NCBI GenBank assembly: GCA_016842085.1
Contig: JAEVEX010000015.1
Location: 1-64,000, forward strand
From: Candidatus Thermoflexus tengchongensis
Lineage (GTDB): Bacteria; Chloroflexota; Anaerolineae; Thermoflexales; Thermoflexaceae
Direction: 5' to 3'
DNA: 64,000 nt
The notes below the pieces were generated by a model. That model had not been told where the DNA came from. It saw only the letters and a program-made list of their open reading frames with translations, and ran no database searches. Numbering within the stretch: the stretch's first letter is position 1; every line of letters begins with the position of its first letter. The position numbers were made by a program, and so were the translations under genes. Below, in pieces: positions 52,529 to 60,397 of this stretch.

Positions 52529-53197
52529 TCATTTCTCGTGAACTGCGTAAGTCATGCCCAGGACGCGACGCAGGCACGGTTCGACCGGAGGCAGGGGCCT
52601 CTGGAACAGCCATCCCACCTCCAGCCAGAACCCTGGCACCCCCTGGCTGACCAGCTGCCCTTCCCGCATCCGCACCACCTCTGCCTCTCCGCTCCCCATC
52701 CGGTGTACGACCATCTCCTCCCGCTCCAGGTCCACCACCCAATACTCCGGGATCCCCGCCTCGCGATACTCCAGTGCCTTCTCCCCCAGATCCATCCCCC
52801 GGGTGGCGGGGCTGGTCACCTCCACCACCAGGACAGGCCGCACAGTCAGGGGCATCCCCCGGGCCCGAGAGACCTCCTCCGGCGGCACTACGAAGAGATC
52901 CGGCTCCCGCACCACATCCGGGAGCACCTGAAGGGCTGCGGGGCCCGCCAGGACTTTCCCCCACCCCCGGGCTTCACAATACCCGCCCAGAAGCCGTATG
53001 AGGAAGATCACGACATCTTGATGTTCGGCGGTGGCCGGCGAGTGCATAACGACCTCCCCGCGCACGAACTCCCAGACCGGGCTCTCGGGAGCCTCCGCCA
53101 GATAGCGCTCCAGCGTCCAGCCCCCCATCCGCACCACATACGGACCCGGGATGGGCTCCTTCCGCTCATCCACCACCATCACATGCATGGCCCTCAT
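52529..53197 (-). CDS. Uma2 family endonuclease-like protein, coupled to nusA
   Basis: A 222-residue Uma2/DUF820 protein: REPDLFVVPPEEV, then VLVVEVTSPATRGMDLGEKA and EYREAGIPEYWVVDLE hold the expected Asp-Glu-Lys set. Its ATG overlaps the nusA TGA by four bases (ATGA at 53194-53197), so translation is coupled to nusA. A start two codons later is possible but would lose the overlap. Why a Uma2 gene is coupled to an elongation factor is unknown. Confidence 0.9.
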   Translation of the reverse strand: MRAMHVMVVDERKEPIPGPYVVRMGGWTLERYLAEAPESPVWEFVRGEVVMHSPATAEHQDVVIFLIRLLGGYCEARGWGKVLAGPAALQVLPDVVREPDLFVVPPEEVSRARGMPLTVRPVLVVEVTSPATRGMDLGEKALEYREAGIPEYWVVDLEREEMVVHRMGSGEAEVVRMREGQLVSQGVPGFWLEVGWLFQRPLPPVEPCLRRVLGMTYAVHEK

Positions 53198-54960
53198 TCC
53201 TCCAGCCAGTCGCGCACCCGCCCGCCACGCATCCGTCGCAGCCAGGTTTCGTCCTCATAATCGATCTCATAACGGACCCGCCGGCGCTCCTTCCCCTTGC
53301 CCGCCTTCTTGCGCCGTCGGAGCTCCTCTTCTTCCTCTTCCTCTTCCTCGTCTTCGTCTTCGGTTTCCCCGATCCCCACGGGTTCCGGCTCCGGGATCGG
53401 GAGGGGAACTTCCAGAGGCTCCCGTGTCGGCTCCGGAAGGGGAGCCTCTACCGGAGCCTGAACCTCCTGGTGGGGTTCCCCGCCCCGGGGGCTCTCCATC
53501 TCCACGGCCTCCGACGCAACCGGCTCCAGAACGGCTGCCGAAATCGATGGGGCCGGCTCCACAGCCGCTACCGGCTCGGGAGCGGGAACTTCCTCCACCG
53601 CCGGGGTCGGCTCTGTCACTGGAGGAGCAGGCTCCGGCGGCTCCACCGGGATCTCCGGGGCCTCCACCCGCGCGGCTTTCTGCGCCTTACGCCGGGCCCG
53701 TTCGGCCTCCCGCCGCGCCATATAGGCCTGATAAGCTGCCTCCAGGAACGTCCGGGCATCCCGGAGCTCATCGGCGCTCCATGGCAGGCCGGGCTGGCTC
53801 TTATGACGGGCCAGCGCCTCCTGCATGGCCGGGATCAGGCGGGCGGCCTCCCCCATTCGCTCCTGCAGTTCAGAATCCTGCACGCGGGGGAGCCACTGCT
53901 CCAACGCCTCCGTCAGGCTGTGGATGTCGATCCGCCATCCCGTCAGGCGCGCTGCCAGCCGGGCGTTCAAGCCCTCCCGGCCGATGGCCAGGGAGAGCTG
54001 ATCATCCGGCACCACCACCTGGGCGGTCCGCTCCGAGCGCTTCTCCTCAAACAAATGCACCGTGAGCACCCGGGCCGGGCTCAGGGCTTTCGCGATGAAG
54101 ATCGCAGGGTCCGGATGCCACTCGATCACATCGATTTTCTCGCCGCCCAGCTCGTGGACCAGGTTCTGAATCCGCATGCCGCGCTGGCCGATGCATGCCC
54201 CCACCGCATCGATATTGGGCTGGGTGGCGGCCACGGCCACCTTGGTGCGCTGGCCAGGCTCCCGCGCGATCGCCTTGATCTCCACCAGGCCGTTGTAGAT
54301 CTCCGGCACCTCTGTCTCCAGCAGGCGCCGGATCATGTTCTTATGGGTTCGAGAGAGAATCAGCTGCGGGCCCCGGGGCGTCTGCCGGACCTCCGCCAGA
54401 TAGGCGCGGATCCGCTGGTGGGGCTGGAGCCGCTCCCCCGGCACCATCTGGTTGCGGGGCAGAATCGCCTCCGCCCGCCCCTGGGCCAGCAGCACGGTCG
54501 CTCCCTGAGGGGTGACGGCCTGAACCACCCCGTGGACGATCTCGCCTTCCTGTTCGGAGAAGTAACGATAAAGATACTCCCGCTCCGCCTCGCGGATGCG
54601 TTGCAGGATAATCTGTCGCACATTCTGCGCCGCGATCCGCTGCGCGAAATTCGCCGGCGTGACATCCACCCGGATCGTCTCCCCCACCCGGACGTCGGGG
54701 CGGATCCGTCGGGCTTCCTCCAGAGAGATCTCATGATGCGGATCCTTAACGGTTTCCACCACCGTCTTCTGGAGGAAGATCCGGACCTGGCCGTTTTCGA
54801 GATCGATCTCCACATCGACGGCCTGGGTGCCCCCCACATCCGTCATACGGCGGAACACGGTGGCCAGGGCCCCTTTCAGGACCTCCAGGACCACCTCACG
54901 GGGAAGGTTCCGCTCGGCGGCGATCTGATTCACGGCCAGCAGGAGCTCGCTCTTCGCCAT
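53194..54960 (-). CDS. nusA: Transcription termination/antitermination factor NusA with long acidic C-terminal extension
   Basis: A 588-residue NusA. N-terminal RNA polymerase-binding domain (about 1-125), S1 domain (YFSEQEGEIVHGVVQAVTPQ), two KH domains with GACIGQRGMRIQN, and then, from about residue 400, a long low-complexity stretch rich in Pro, Glu and Ala that ends with an unbroken acid run, a basic patch (RRRKKAGKGKERRR) and a tail DYEDETWLRRMRGG. Standard NusA is about 350-500 residues; the extension is unusual. ATG 54960. No rimP gene precedes it. The operon continues into Uma2 by a 4-base overlap. Confidence 0.93.
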   Translation of the reverse strand: MAKSELLLAVNQIAAERNLPREVVLEVLKGALATVFRRMTDVGGTQAVDVEIDLENGQVRIFLQKTVVETVKDPHHEISLEEARRIRPDVRVGETIRVDVTPANFAQRIAAQNVRQIILQRIREAEREYLYRYFSEQEGEIVHGVVQAVTPQGATVLLAQGRAEAILPRNQMVPGERLQPHQRIRAYLAEVRQTPRGPQLILSRTHKNMIRRLLETEVPEIYNGLVEIKAIAREPGQRTKVAVAATQPNIDAVGACIGQRGMRIQNLVHELGGEKIDVIEWHPDPAIFIAKALSPARVLTVHLFEEKRSERTAQVVVPDDQLSLAIGREGLNARLAARLTGWRIDIHSLTEALEQWLPRVQDSELQERMGEAARLIPAMQEALARHKSQPGLPWSADELRDARTFLEAAYQAYMARREAERARRKAQKAARVEAPEIPVEPPEPAPPVTEPTPAVEEVPAPEPVAAVEPAPSISAAVLEPVASEAVEMESPRGGEPHQEVQAPVEAPLPEPTREPLEVPLPIPEPEPVGIGETEDEDEEEEEEEEELRRRKKAGKGKERRRVRYEIDYEDETWLRRMRGGRVRDWLEE

Positions 54961-55081
54961 TCGATCGCTCCTCTTCCTGCATATTCACAGAACAGCACGG
55001 TGGATCCTGCCCGGGTTCAGGGAGCTCGACAGACTGCCTTCAGCAGCCTGTTCCGCATCCTCATATCCCCATATGAACAAC

Positions 55082-55107
55082 ACAGGGGCGCCTGATCGCG
55101 CCCCTGT
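55082..55107 (-). promoter_or_regulatory. Hairpin in the nusA leader
   Basis: A perfect 10-base stem (ACAGGGGCGC with GCGCCCCTGT) and a 6-base loop, followed on the minus strand by GTTGTTC rather than a clean T run. It could attenuate or protect the leader, which runs about 260 bases from promoter to ATG. Confidence 0.5.
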
Positions 55108-55225
55108 TCATCCCAAGGGATCCTCCGACGATGAAACCCGCCATGAAAAGTTGACAGGCACCCCGGGAGAGCCCGCCTGCCCTCTCGAACTCCAGGCACA
55201 GATTCATCAAGCCACTCTGTTTTAC

Positions 55226-55254
55226 ATTTTAAACATAATCCCCTGAAACGTCAA
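55226..55254 (-). promoter_or_regulatory. Promoter of the nusA operon
   Basis: On the minus strand: -35 TTGACG (55254-55249), 17-base spacer, -10 TAAAAT (55231-55226), in a distinct AT-rich patch. Confidence 0.75.
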
Positions 55255-55591
55255 GGAAATCGATCCGGAGGCCCACCTCTCGCCCTCCGGCTTCCTGACG
55301 CCGCGCCGCATCCTCACACCGTTCCCAAAGCCAATAGAGCTGGCGGTCCAGAACGGTCAGCCCTCGCAGAGACCCATAGGCCAGCCAGAGGACTCCCTGG
55401 CAGTTCCCTTCCCAGGGGCCAGCACCCCCCACAGGCCATGGAGCGGCCTGTCCCCGGAGCTTGCTGCGGACAAAGAGATGGGCAAAACGAGCGTCGCACA
55501 AACGAGGACGTCAGCGGGGTGGCGGCGCTGGTCCAGAAACCCGCCCGGCGGCGCGCCCTCGCCCAAAACCCACACGTGGGATGCCGGCCTT
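55255..55591. other. Stretch between ftsK and the nusA promoter, gene doubtful
   Basis: A minus-strand frame of about 90 codons (55229-55501) ends inside the nusA promoter. It has no ribosome-binding site, recognised family or good start, and I treat it as unlikely. Nothing else was seen. Confidence 0.35.
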
Positions 55592-57853
55592 CTATCGCCG
55601 GAACCAGTCCGGCGGCGGTTCCCAGTTGTCCGGGATGAGAAGCGGGCGCAGGCGGCCGCTGGGCTCCGGCGGGCCGATGATCCCCAATTCCTCCAGGCGA
55701 TCGATCAGGCGAGCGGCCTTGGGGTAGCCAATGCGCAGCTTCCGCTGAAGCAGAGAGGTCGACGCCCCGCGATGACGCTTGATGATCTCGATCGCCTCCC
55801 GCAGAAGGGCCTCTTCATCCTCCTCCTCGAACTCGCCACGGCTCACCGAACGGCCGCTCCCCACTTCCAGAGGGGTCACCATTCCCTCCCAGGGGGCCGG
55901 CTCCGGGCGCTCGTCGGCATAACGCTCCTGCCAGAACCGCACCACCCGCTCCACTTCCTCATCCGAAACATATGCGCCCTGAACCCGGACGGGTTTCCCC
56001 AGATCCGGCGGCAGGAAGAGCATATCCCCGCGGCCCAGCAGGGTCTCCGCCCCCGGCATATCCAGGATCACCCGGGAGTCCACCGAGGAGGCCACCGCGA
56101 AGGCGATGCGGGCCGGGAAGTTGGCCTTGATCAACCCCGTCACCACATCCACGCTGGGGCGCTGGGTGGCGATCACCAGATGGATCCCCGTCGCCCGCGC
56201 CATCTGCGCCAGCCGGGTGATGGTCCGCTCCACATCCACCGGCGCGGCCATCATCAGGTCCGCCAGCTCATCGATGAACAGCACTATGTAAGGCAACCGG
56301 GTTTCCCCGGCCTCCTCAGCCCGGGCGTTGAAATCCGCGAGGTTTCGCGCCCCTACCGCCGCAAATTGCCGGTAGCGCTCCTCCATCTGACGGGTGAGCC
56401 AGCGCAGAACTCCCACGATGCGCTCGATCTCGAATTCCACCTTCCCATAGAGGTGCGGCAGCCCGTTCCACCGCACCAGCTCCACCATCTTGGGGTCGAT
56501 CAGCACCAGGCGGAGCTCCTCGGGGGTGTTGTTATAAACCAGGCATGTGATCAGCGCATGGATGCAGACGGACTTCCCCGAGCCCGTGGTCCCGGCGATC
56601 AGCAGATGAGGCATGGACGCCAGATCGGCCACCACCGGCCGGCCCGCCACATCCCGGCCCAGGGCGATGGCCAGGGGCGACCCGACCTTCCGGAACTCCG
56701 GGGAGGCCAGCAGACCCCGCAGGCGGACCATATGGATCCGCTGGTTGGGAACCTCGATGCCGATGAGGCCACGGCCAGGGACCGGGGCTTCGATCCGGAG
56801 CGAGGGGGCCGCCAGGGCCAGCGCCAGATCGTTGGCCAGAGCGGCGATCTGAGCCACCCGGACCTTCTGACGCCGCACCTCTCCTTCCGGCCCGGGGCGC
56901 TCGATGTAACCCGGCAGCAATCCGAACTGGGTCACCGCCGGGCCCTGGGTGGCTTCCACCACCCGAGCCTCCAGCCCGAACTGCCGGAGGGTTTCCTCGA
57001 TGATCGCTGCTTTCTGGCGGATCTCCTCCGACGAGACCGCCGGGGGCTCCTCTTCCTCCAGGAGATCCAGCGGCGGCAGGCGGCGATCCCGCTTGACCCG
57101 GACGGAACGCGGAGGCGATGCCGTCACGATCTTCAGATCCCCAGAGGCCGGTCGTGGAGATGGCCGGGTGGGTTTCGGGGGCTGCGGCGGGCGGACCGGC
57201 GGGGCCGGTGCGGGGGCCGGCGGGGCCACCCTGGGGGCAGGAGAGGGAGGAGCCCAGCGCGCCAGGGCAAACCATCCCCCGATCCCCGCCATCAACGTCA
57301 GCAGGATCGCCCCCACGCCAGGCCCCAGTGGGGCAGATGCAGCGGTCCAGATCAGCCAGCCCAGTGTTCCACCCCCTTCCCCCCGCTCAATGATCTCCCA
57401 GGGGGTCTCAACGAAGAGCAGGGCCAGCCCGTGGGCCAGGCCGAAAAGCCCCAGCAGAGCGCCCTCGAAGGCCAGGAGCCGCCAGCTGTTCAGCGCCGGG
57501 GCCAGGCCCATCGTCCGCAGGAACATCCATAGCCCGAGCCCTGCCCAGCCCGCGGCGATCAGGAGGCTTCCCCATCCGAAGAGGCTTCGCAACAACCCGG
57601 CCCATGCATCGCTCCACCGCCCCGGACTGAGGCCCAGCAACACCAGGCCGGAAAACACGCCCAGGCCCATCAGCCCCAGGGCGATCACCTGGCGCTCCCG
57701 CCGCCCGAAAGCCGGCGTGCCATACCATCGGGGTGGACCCAGACGTCGGATCCACTCCGGGAGGCCGGAAGACGCCGAAGGCCTGCTGGGCCCGGTACGG
57801 GCGGGCTCGCTGCGAGCCGGACGGGCATGGACCGTTCGAACACGCCGTTTCAT
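55592..57853 (-). CDS. ftsK: FtsK/SpoIIIE family DNA translocase, copy 1
   Basis: A 753-residue protein with about four N-terminal membrane helices (from around residue 50 to 190), a linker, an FtsK alpha domain and a RecA-like motor. Walker A lies in LIAGTTGSGKSVCIH, Walker B in VLFIDELADLM and the characteristic AVASSVDSRVILD follows. A C-terminal gamma winged helix (SLLQRKLRIGYPKAARLID) reads KOPS-like sites. It pumps chromosome DNA at division. ATG 57853 follows a weak site; the upstream TTG at 57901 is less likely. The S1 gene ends just upstream. Confidence 0.93.
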   Translation of the reverse strand: MKRRVRTVHARPARSEPARTGPSRPSASSGLPEWIRRLGPPRWYGTPAFGRRERQVIALGLMGLGVFSGLVLLGLSPGRWSDAWAGLLRSLFGWGSLLIAAGWAGLGLWMFLRTMGLAPALNSWRLLAFEGALLGLFGLAHGLALLFVETPWEIIERGEGGGTLGWLIWTAASAPLGPGVGAILLTLMAGIGGWFALARWAPPSPAPRVAPPAPAPAPPVRPPQPPKPTRPSPRPASGDLKIVTASPPRSVRVKRDRRLPPLDLLEEEEPPAVSSEEIRQKAAIIEETLRQFGLEARVVEATQGPAVTQFGLLPGYIERPGPEGEVRRQKVRVAQIAALANDLALALAAPSLRIEAPVPGRGLIGIEVPNQRIHMVRLRGLLASPEFRKVGSPLAIALGRDVAGRPVVADLASMPHLLIAGTTGSGKSVCIHALITCLVYNNTPEELRLVLIDPKMVELVRWNGLPHLYGKVEFEIERIVGVLRWLTRQMEERYRQFAAVGARNLADFNARAEEAGETRLPYIVLFIDELADLMMAAPVDVERTITRLAQMARATGIHLVIATQRPSVDVVTGLIKANFPARIAFAVASSVDSRVILDMPGAETLLGRGDMLFLPPDLGKPVRVQGAYVSDEEVERVVRFWQERYADERPEPAPWEGMVTPLEVGSGRSVSRGEFEEEDEEALLREAIEIIKRHRGASTSLLQRKLRIGYPKAARLIDRLEELGIIGPPEPSGRLRPLLIPDNWEPPPDWFRR
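56014..56221. repeat. Near-identical tract shared with the second ftsK gene
   Basis: This 208-base part of ftsK copy 1 (Walker B to the VDSRVILD region) matches 60859-61066 of copy 2 with about two differences, including silent positions. The rest of the two genes is far less alike, so a recent gene-conversion event is likely. Confidence 0.8.
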
Positions 57854-57901
57854 CGTTCCCCATCTGATCAGAGCGCTGGAGAAATCCGGGGGAAACACCA
57901 A

Positions 57902-58882
57902 TTAACGGAGCCCTCGCCGGCTGAGCCCGATCCGTCGGGCCGCCGGATCGATGCTCACGATGCGGACCTGGATCGGCTCCCCCTCGCGCACGCTTTCGCG
58001 GGGGTGATCCCCTCCCGCGTCACCGAATTCGGAAACATGCAACAGCCCCTCCACTCCTTCCTCCAGGCGAACGAAGGCCCCGAAGTGGGTCACCGTGGTC
58101 ACCACCCCCTCCACCACCTGACCCACGTGGTAGCGCTGGGCCACGGTCTCCCATGGATCCGGTTTCAGCCGTTTGAGAGAGAGCTGAACCCGACGCTCCT
58201 CGGGGAGGACATCCAGGATCAGGACCTCCAGCTCCTGGCCGACCTGGACGATGGCTCCGGGATCCGTCACCCGGCTCCATGACATCTCTGAAATATGGAG
58301 CAGTCCCTCGAAGCCGCCCAGATCGACGAACGCGCCAAAGGGGGCCACCTTCGTTACCGTTCCCCGGCGAACCTCTCCAGGCCGCAGCTCGGCGAGCAAC
58401 GCTTCAATGCGCGCCTCATCCTGATGGGCCAGCCGCTCGGAGAGCACAAAACGCCCGCCCACCTCATCCACTTCGATAACCCGGGCCTGAAGGGTCTGGC
58501 CCACATAGCGGGCCAGCGCGGACTTCCGGGACGGGCCGTTCAGTGCGTTCGGGAACTGAAGGAGATGGGAGGCGGGGATGAACCCTCTGGGCAATCCCTC
58601 GGCCTGAACGATCAATCCGCCCCGGTTATAGCCCACCACGGTGACGGTAAGCGGCTGGCCGGATTCCATCAGCGCCCGCGCCTGTCGCCAGTCCGGCTCT
58701 CCGCTCTCCAGATCCCACAGGCTGGGCATGGGGATCGGATGGCCGCGGCCCATTCCCAGACCTTCCCAGATTTCCTCCGGCTCGGCTTCCGGAGCCGGGC
58801 AAGCGGCGAACTCGCCCTGGGTCATCAGGGCCATCCAGTACTCCTCCGAAGGAGGCACGTAGCCGGGCTCCGTGACACGCAT
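57902..58882 (-). CDS. S1 RNA-binding domain protein (RpsA-like)
   Basis: A 326-residue protein with three S1 domains, at about 77-150, 168-237 and 252-322. The last two carry the clear pattern VTKVAPFGAFVDLGGFEGLLHISE and VTTVTHFGAFVRLEEGVEGLLHVSE; the first is degenerate. It is shorter than the six-domain E. coli S1 and resembles the short S1 proteins of Firmicutes and Chloroflexota. ATG 58882 follows GGGAGGGATCATCGG; the frame extends to 59020 without support. It lies directly upstream of ftsK copy 1. Confidence 0.85.
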   Translation of the reverse strand: MRVTEPGYVPPSEEYWMALMTQGEFAACPAPEAEPEEIWEGLGMGRGHPIPMPSLWDLESGEPDWRQARALMESGQPLTVTVVGYNRGGLIVQAEGLPRGFIPASHLLQFPNALNGPSRKSALARYVGQTLQARVIEVDEVGGRFVLSERLAHQDEARIEALLAELRPGEVRRGTVTKVAPFGAFVDLGGFEGLLHISEMSWSRVTDPGAIVQVGQELEVLILDVLPEERRVQLSLKRLKPDPWETVAQRYHVGQVVEGVVTTVTHFGAFVRLEEGVEGLLHVSEFGDAGGDHPRESVREGEPIQVRIVSIDPAARRIGLSRRGLR

Positions 58883-59089
58883 CCGATGATCCCTCCCTGA
58901 GTCATCTTTGATTCTGAAAGCCATCCCTTCAGGACTTGCGCGGCTGGACTTCTCATTCGAGAGACAGGTGATCCCCGACCGATCCAGGCCGTGACGGCAG
59001 ATCCCATCGCCGCCTGACATTATAGCCAGAGGCGGAAGAGGAGCAAACGGAGGTTGAGGAACCAGACCGGGGACATTCCCTCCATGGCG

Positions 59090-60196
59090 TTATCCCCGCC
59101 ACAGAAGGATCAGCGGCACGCACAGGAACGCGATCAGAAAGAAGCCCGCGAGGGCGCGGCGCTCCGTCATGATTTCGAAAACCCGGATCAGCAGACCTCG
59201 ATACCACCGATAGCCTGCAAACAGGATCCCGACGGAGATCGCGGTGACACTGATCATCTCGGTGAGCACCACCCCAACGGCGGCCGGATTCCCCAGGGCC
59301 AGCGCGGCCAGCAACGTATCGATGAAGGTGCTGATATTGGCTCCCATCACATAGGGGATCAGTTGCTCCCGACGGATCCACCCCCGTGTCACCGAAGGCA
59401 CCAGCAATCCGATGGAGAGGGACACTGACATGGTGAGGGCCGTCACGGCCAGCCCGAGGCCAAAGATCGGCCATGGGGAATCCGGCAGAGGATCCGCCTC
59501 CGGGCGCGTCAGGCGGGGGAGGGGGATGGCCCGGTCGAGGGCCTGGAGCGCGAGGCCGATTAAGAAAAAGCCCAGGAGGAACAGGGAGATCCCCATCACG
59601 CTCTCGAGCGCAGGTTTTCCGAGCCATCGGCTCACCCCGCTGCGCAGGATCCCTTCCACCGCCTGAACGAGCGCCCGAAAGGGTTCCAGAAGGGCAGGGA
59701 GAAAAGGAGGTCGCCACCGGGCCATCGAGGAAACCGGAACATATGGCAGCAGAAAGAGGCCCAGGGCTGTGGCCGGAAAATAGGTCGTGGCGGTCACCCA
59801 GAAGGTGACAAATCCCGCGGTCAGGCTGTTCCATGGATGTCCGCGGCGCCATGCGTAGCTTAACCCGATGACAAACAGGACGAACGAAGCGCCCAGGCGG
59901 GATCCGGTGAGCATGGTGAGGGTAGCCGCGGGGGAAAGGACCTGGGCGTCCTGGAGGCTGACTGCCGCTGCCGCCACCGGGGAACCGCTGAGCGCCAGAC
60001 AGGCCATCAGCCATCCTAACCCCAGGCTATGCCATGGGGAGGGAAGTTTGCCTGCCTCCGCCAGCGTGGGGGTTAGATGGGCTGCCCCCGCGCGCATCAG
60101 CAACAATGCGAACAGGAAGAGCGCCAGCCCCCCAGCTCCCCATATTCCACGCTGGACTCCAGCCCTGAGAGATCCGATCATGGCCGGTCGCTTCAT
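59090..60196 (-). CDS. Na/Pi cotransporter-like membrane protein
   Basis: A 368-residue protein with about eight to ten helices. Stretches such as GANISTFIDTLLAALALGNP and the mirrored LSGSPVAAAAVSLQDAQVLS look like the repeated halves of the Na+/phosphate cotransporter family (PF02690). The typical QSSSA motif is not fully kept, so the substrate is uncertain. ATG 60196 has no strong ribosome-binding site; 60181 is an alternative. It lies between the S1-domain and second ftsK genes on the same strand. Confidence 0.7.
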   Translation of the reverse strand: MKRPAMIGSLRAGVQRGIWGAGGLALFLFALLLMRAGAAHLTPTLAEAGKLPSPWHSLGLGWLMACLALSGSPVAAAAVSLQDAQVLSPAATLTMLTGSRLGASFVLFVIGLSYAWRRGHPWNSLTAGFVTFWVTATTYFPATALGLFLLPYVPVSSMARWRPPFLPALLEPFRALVQAVEGILRSGVSRWLGKPALESVMGISLFLLGFFLIGLALQALDRAIPLPRLTRPEADPLPDSPWPIFGLGLAVTALTMSVSLSIGLLVPSVTRGWIRREQLIPYVMGANISTFIDTLLAALALGNPAAVGVVLTEMISVTAISVGILFAGYRWYRGLLIRVFEIMTERRALAGFFLIAFLCVPLILLWRG

Positions 60197-60253
60197 CAGG
60201 GATGGGGCTTGCGGGGAAACCGGTTCAGGAATGACGCGGCGGGCCTCCTCCCG

Positions 60254-60285
60254 GGGCTTTCAGGGCCGGGCCGGCCCTAAAGCCC
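60254..60285 (+). terminator. Strong hairpin with T tract on the plus strand
   Basis: Arms GGGCTTT/AAAGCCC and AGGGCC/GGCCCT with one bulged base, followed by ATTTTTC on the plus strand. No plus-strand gene ends here, so it may block antisense transcription or lie as a stable hairpin between the minus-strand ftsK copy 2 and the transporter. Confidence 0.4.
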
Positions 60286-60397
60286 ATTTTTCTCCTCCTC
60301 CAGCCGAAGGGCCACAGGGAGGGGATGTCCGGCCTTCCCGCCCGGAGCCGAACTGCGCAAATCCCAGCAGGTTTTCCCGCTTTGTCCGGATGATCCA

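Noticed and set aside
51790-53197. Uma2 pair as a restriction or defence island
   Set aside because: No methylase, helicase or mobile gene accompanies them and they sit in a housekeeping operon; defence cannot be supported.
55229-55501. Minus-strand frame of 90 codons before nusA
   Set aside because: Its end overlaps the nusA promoter, it has no ribosome-binding site and matches no known family.
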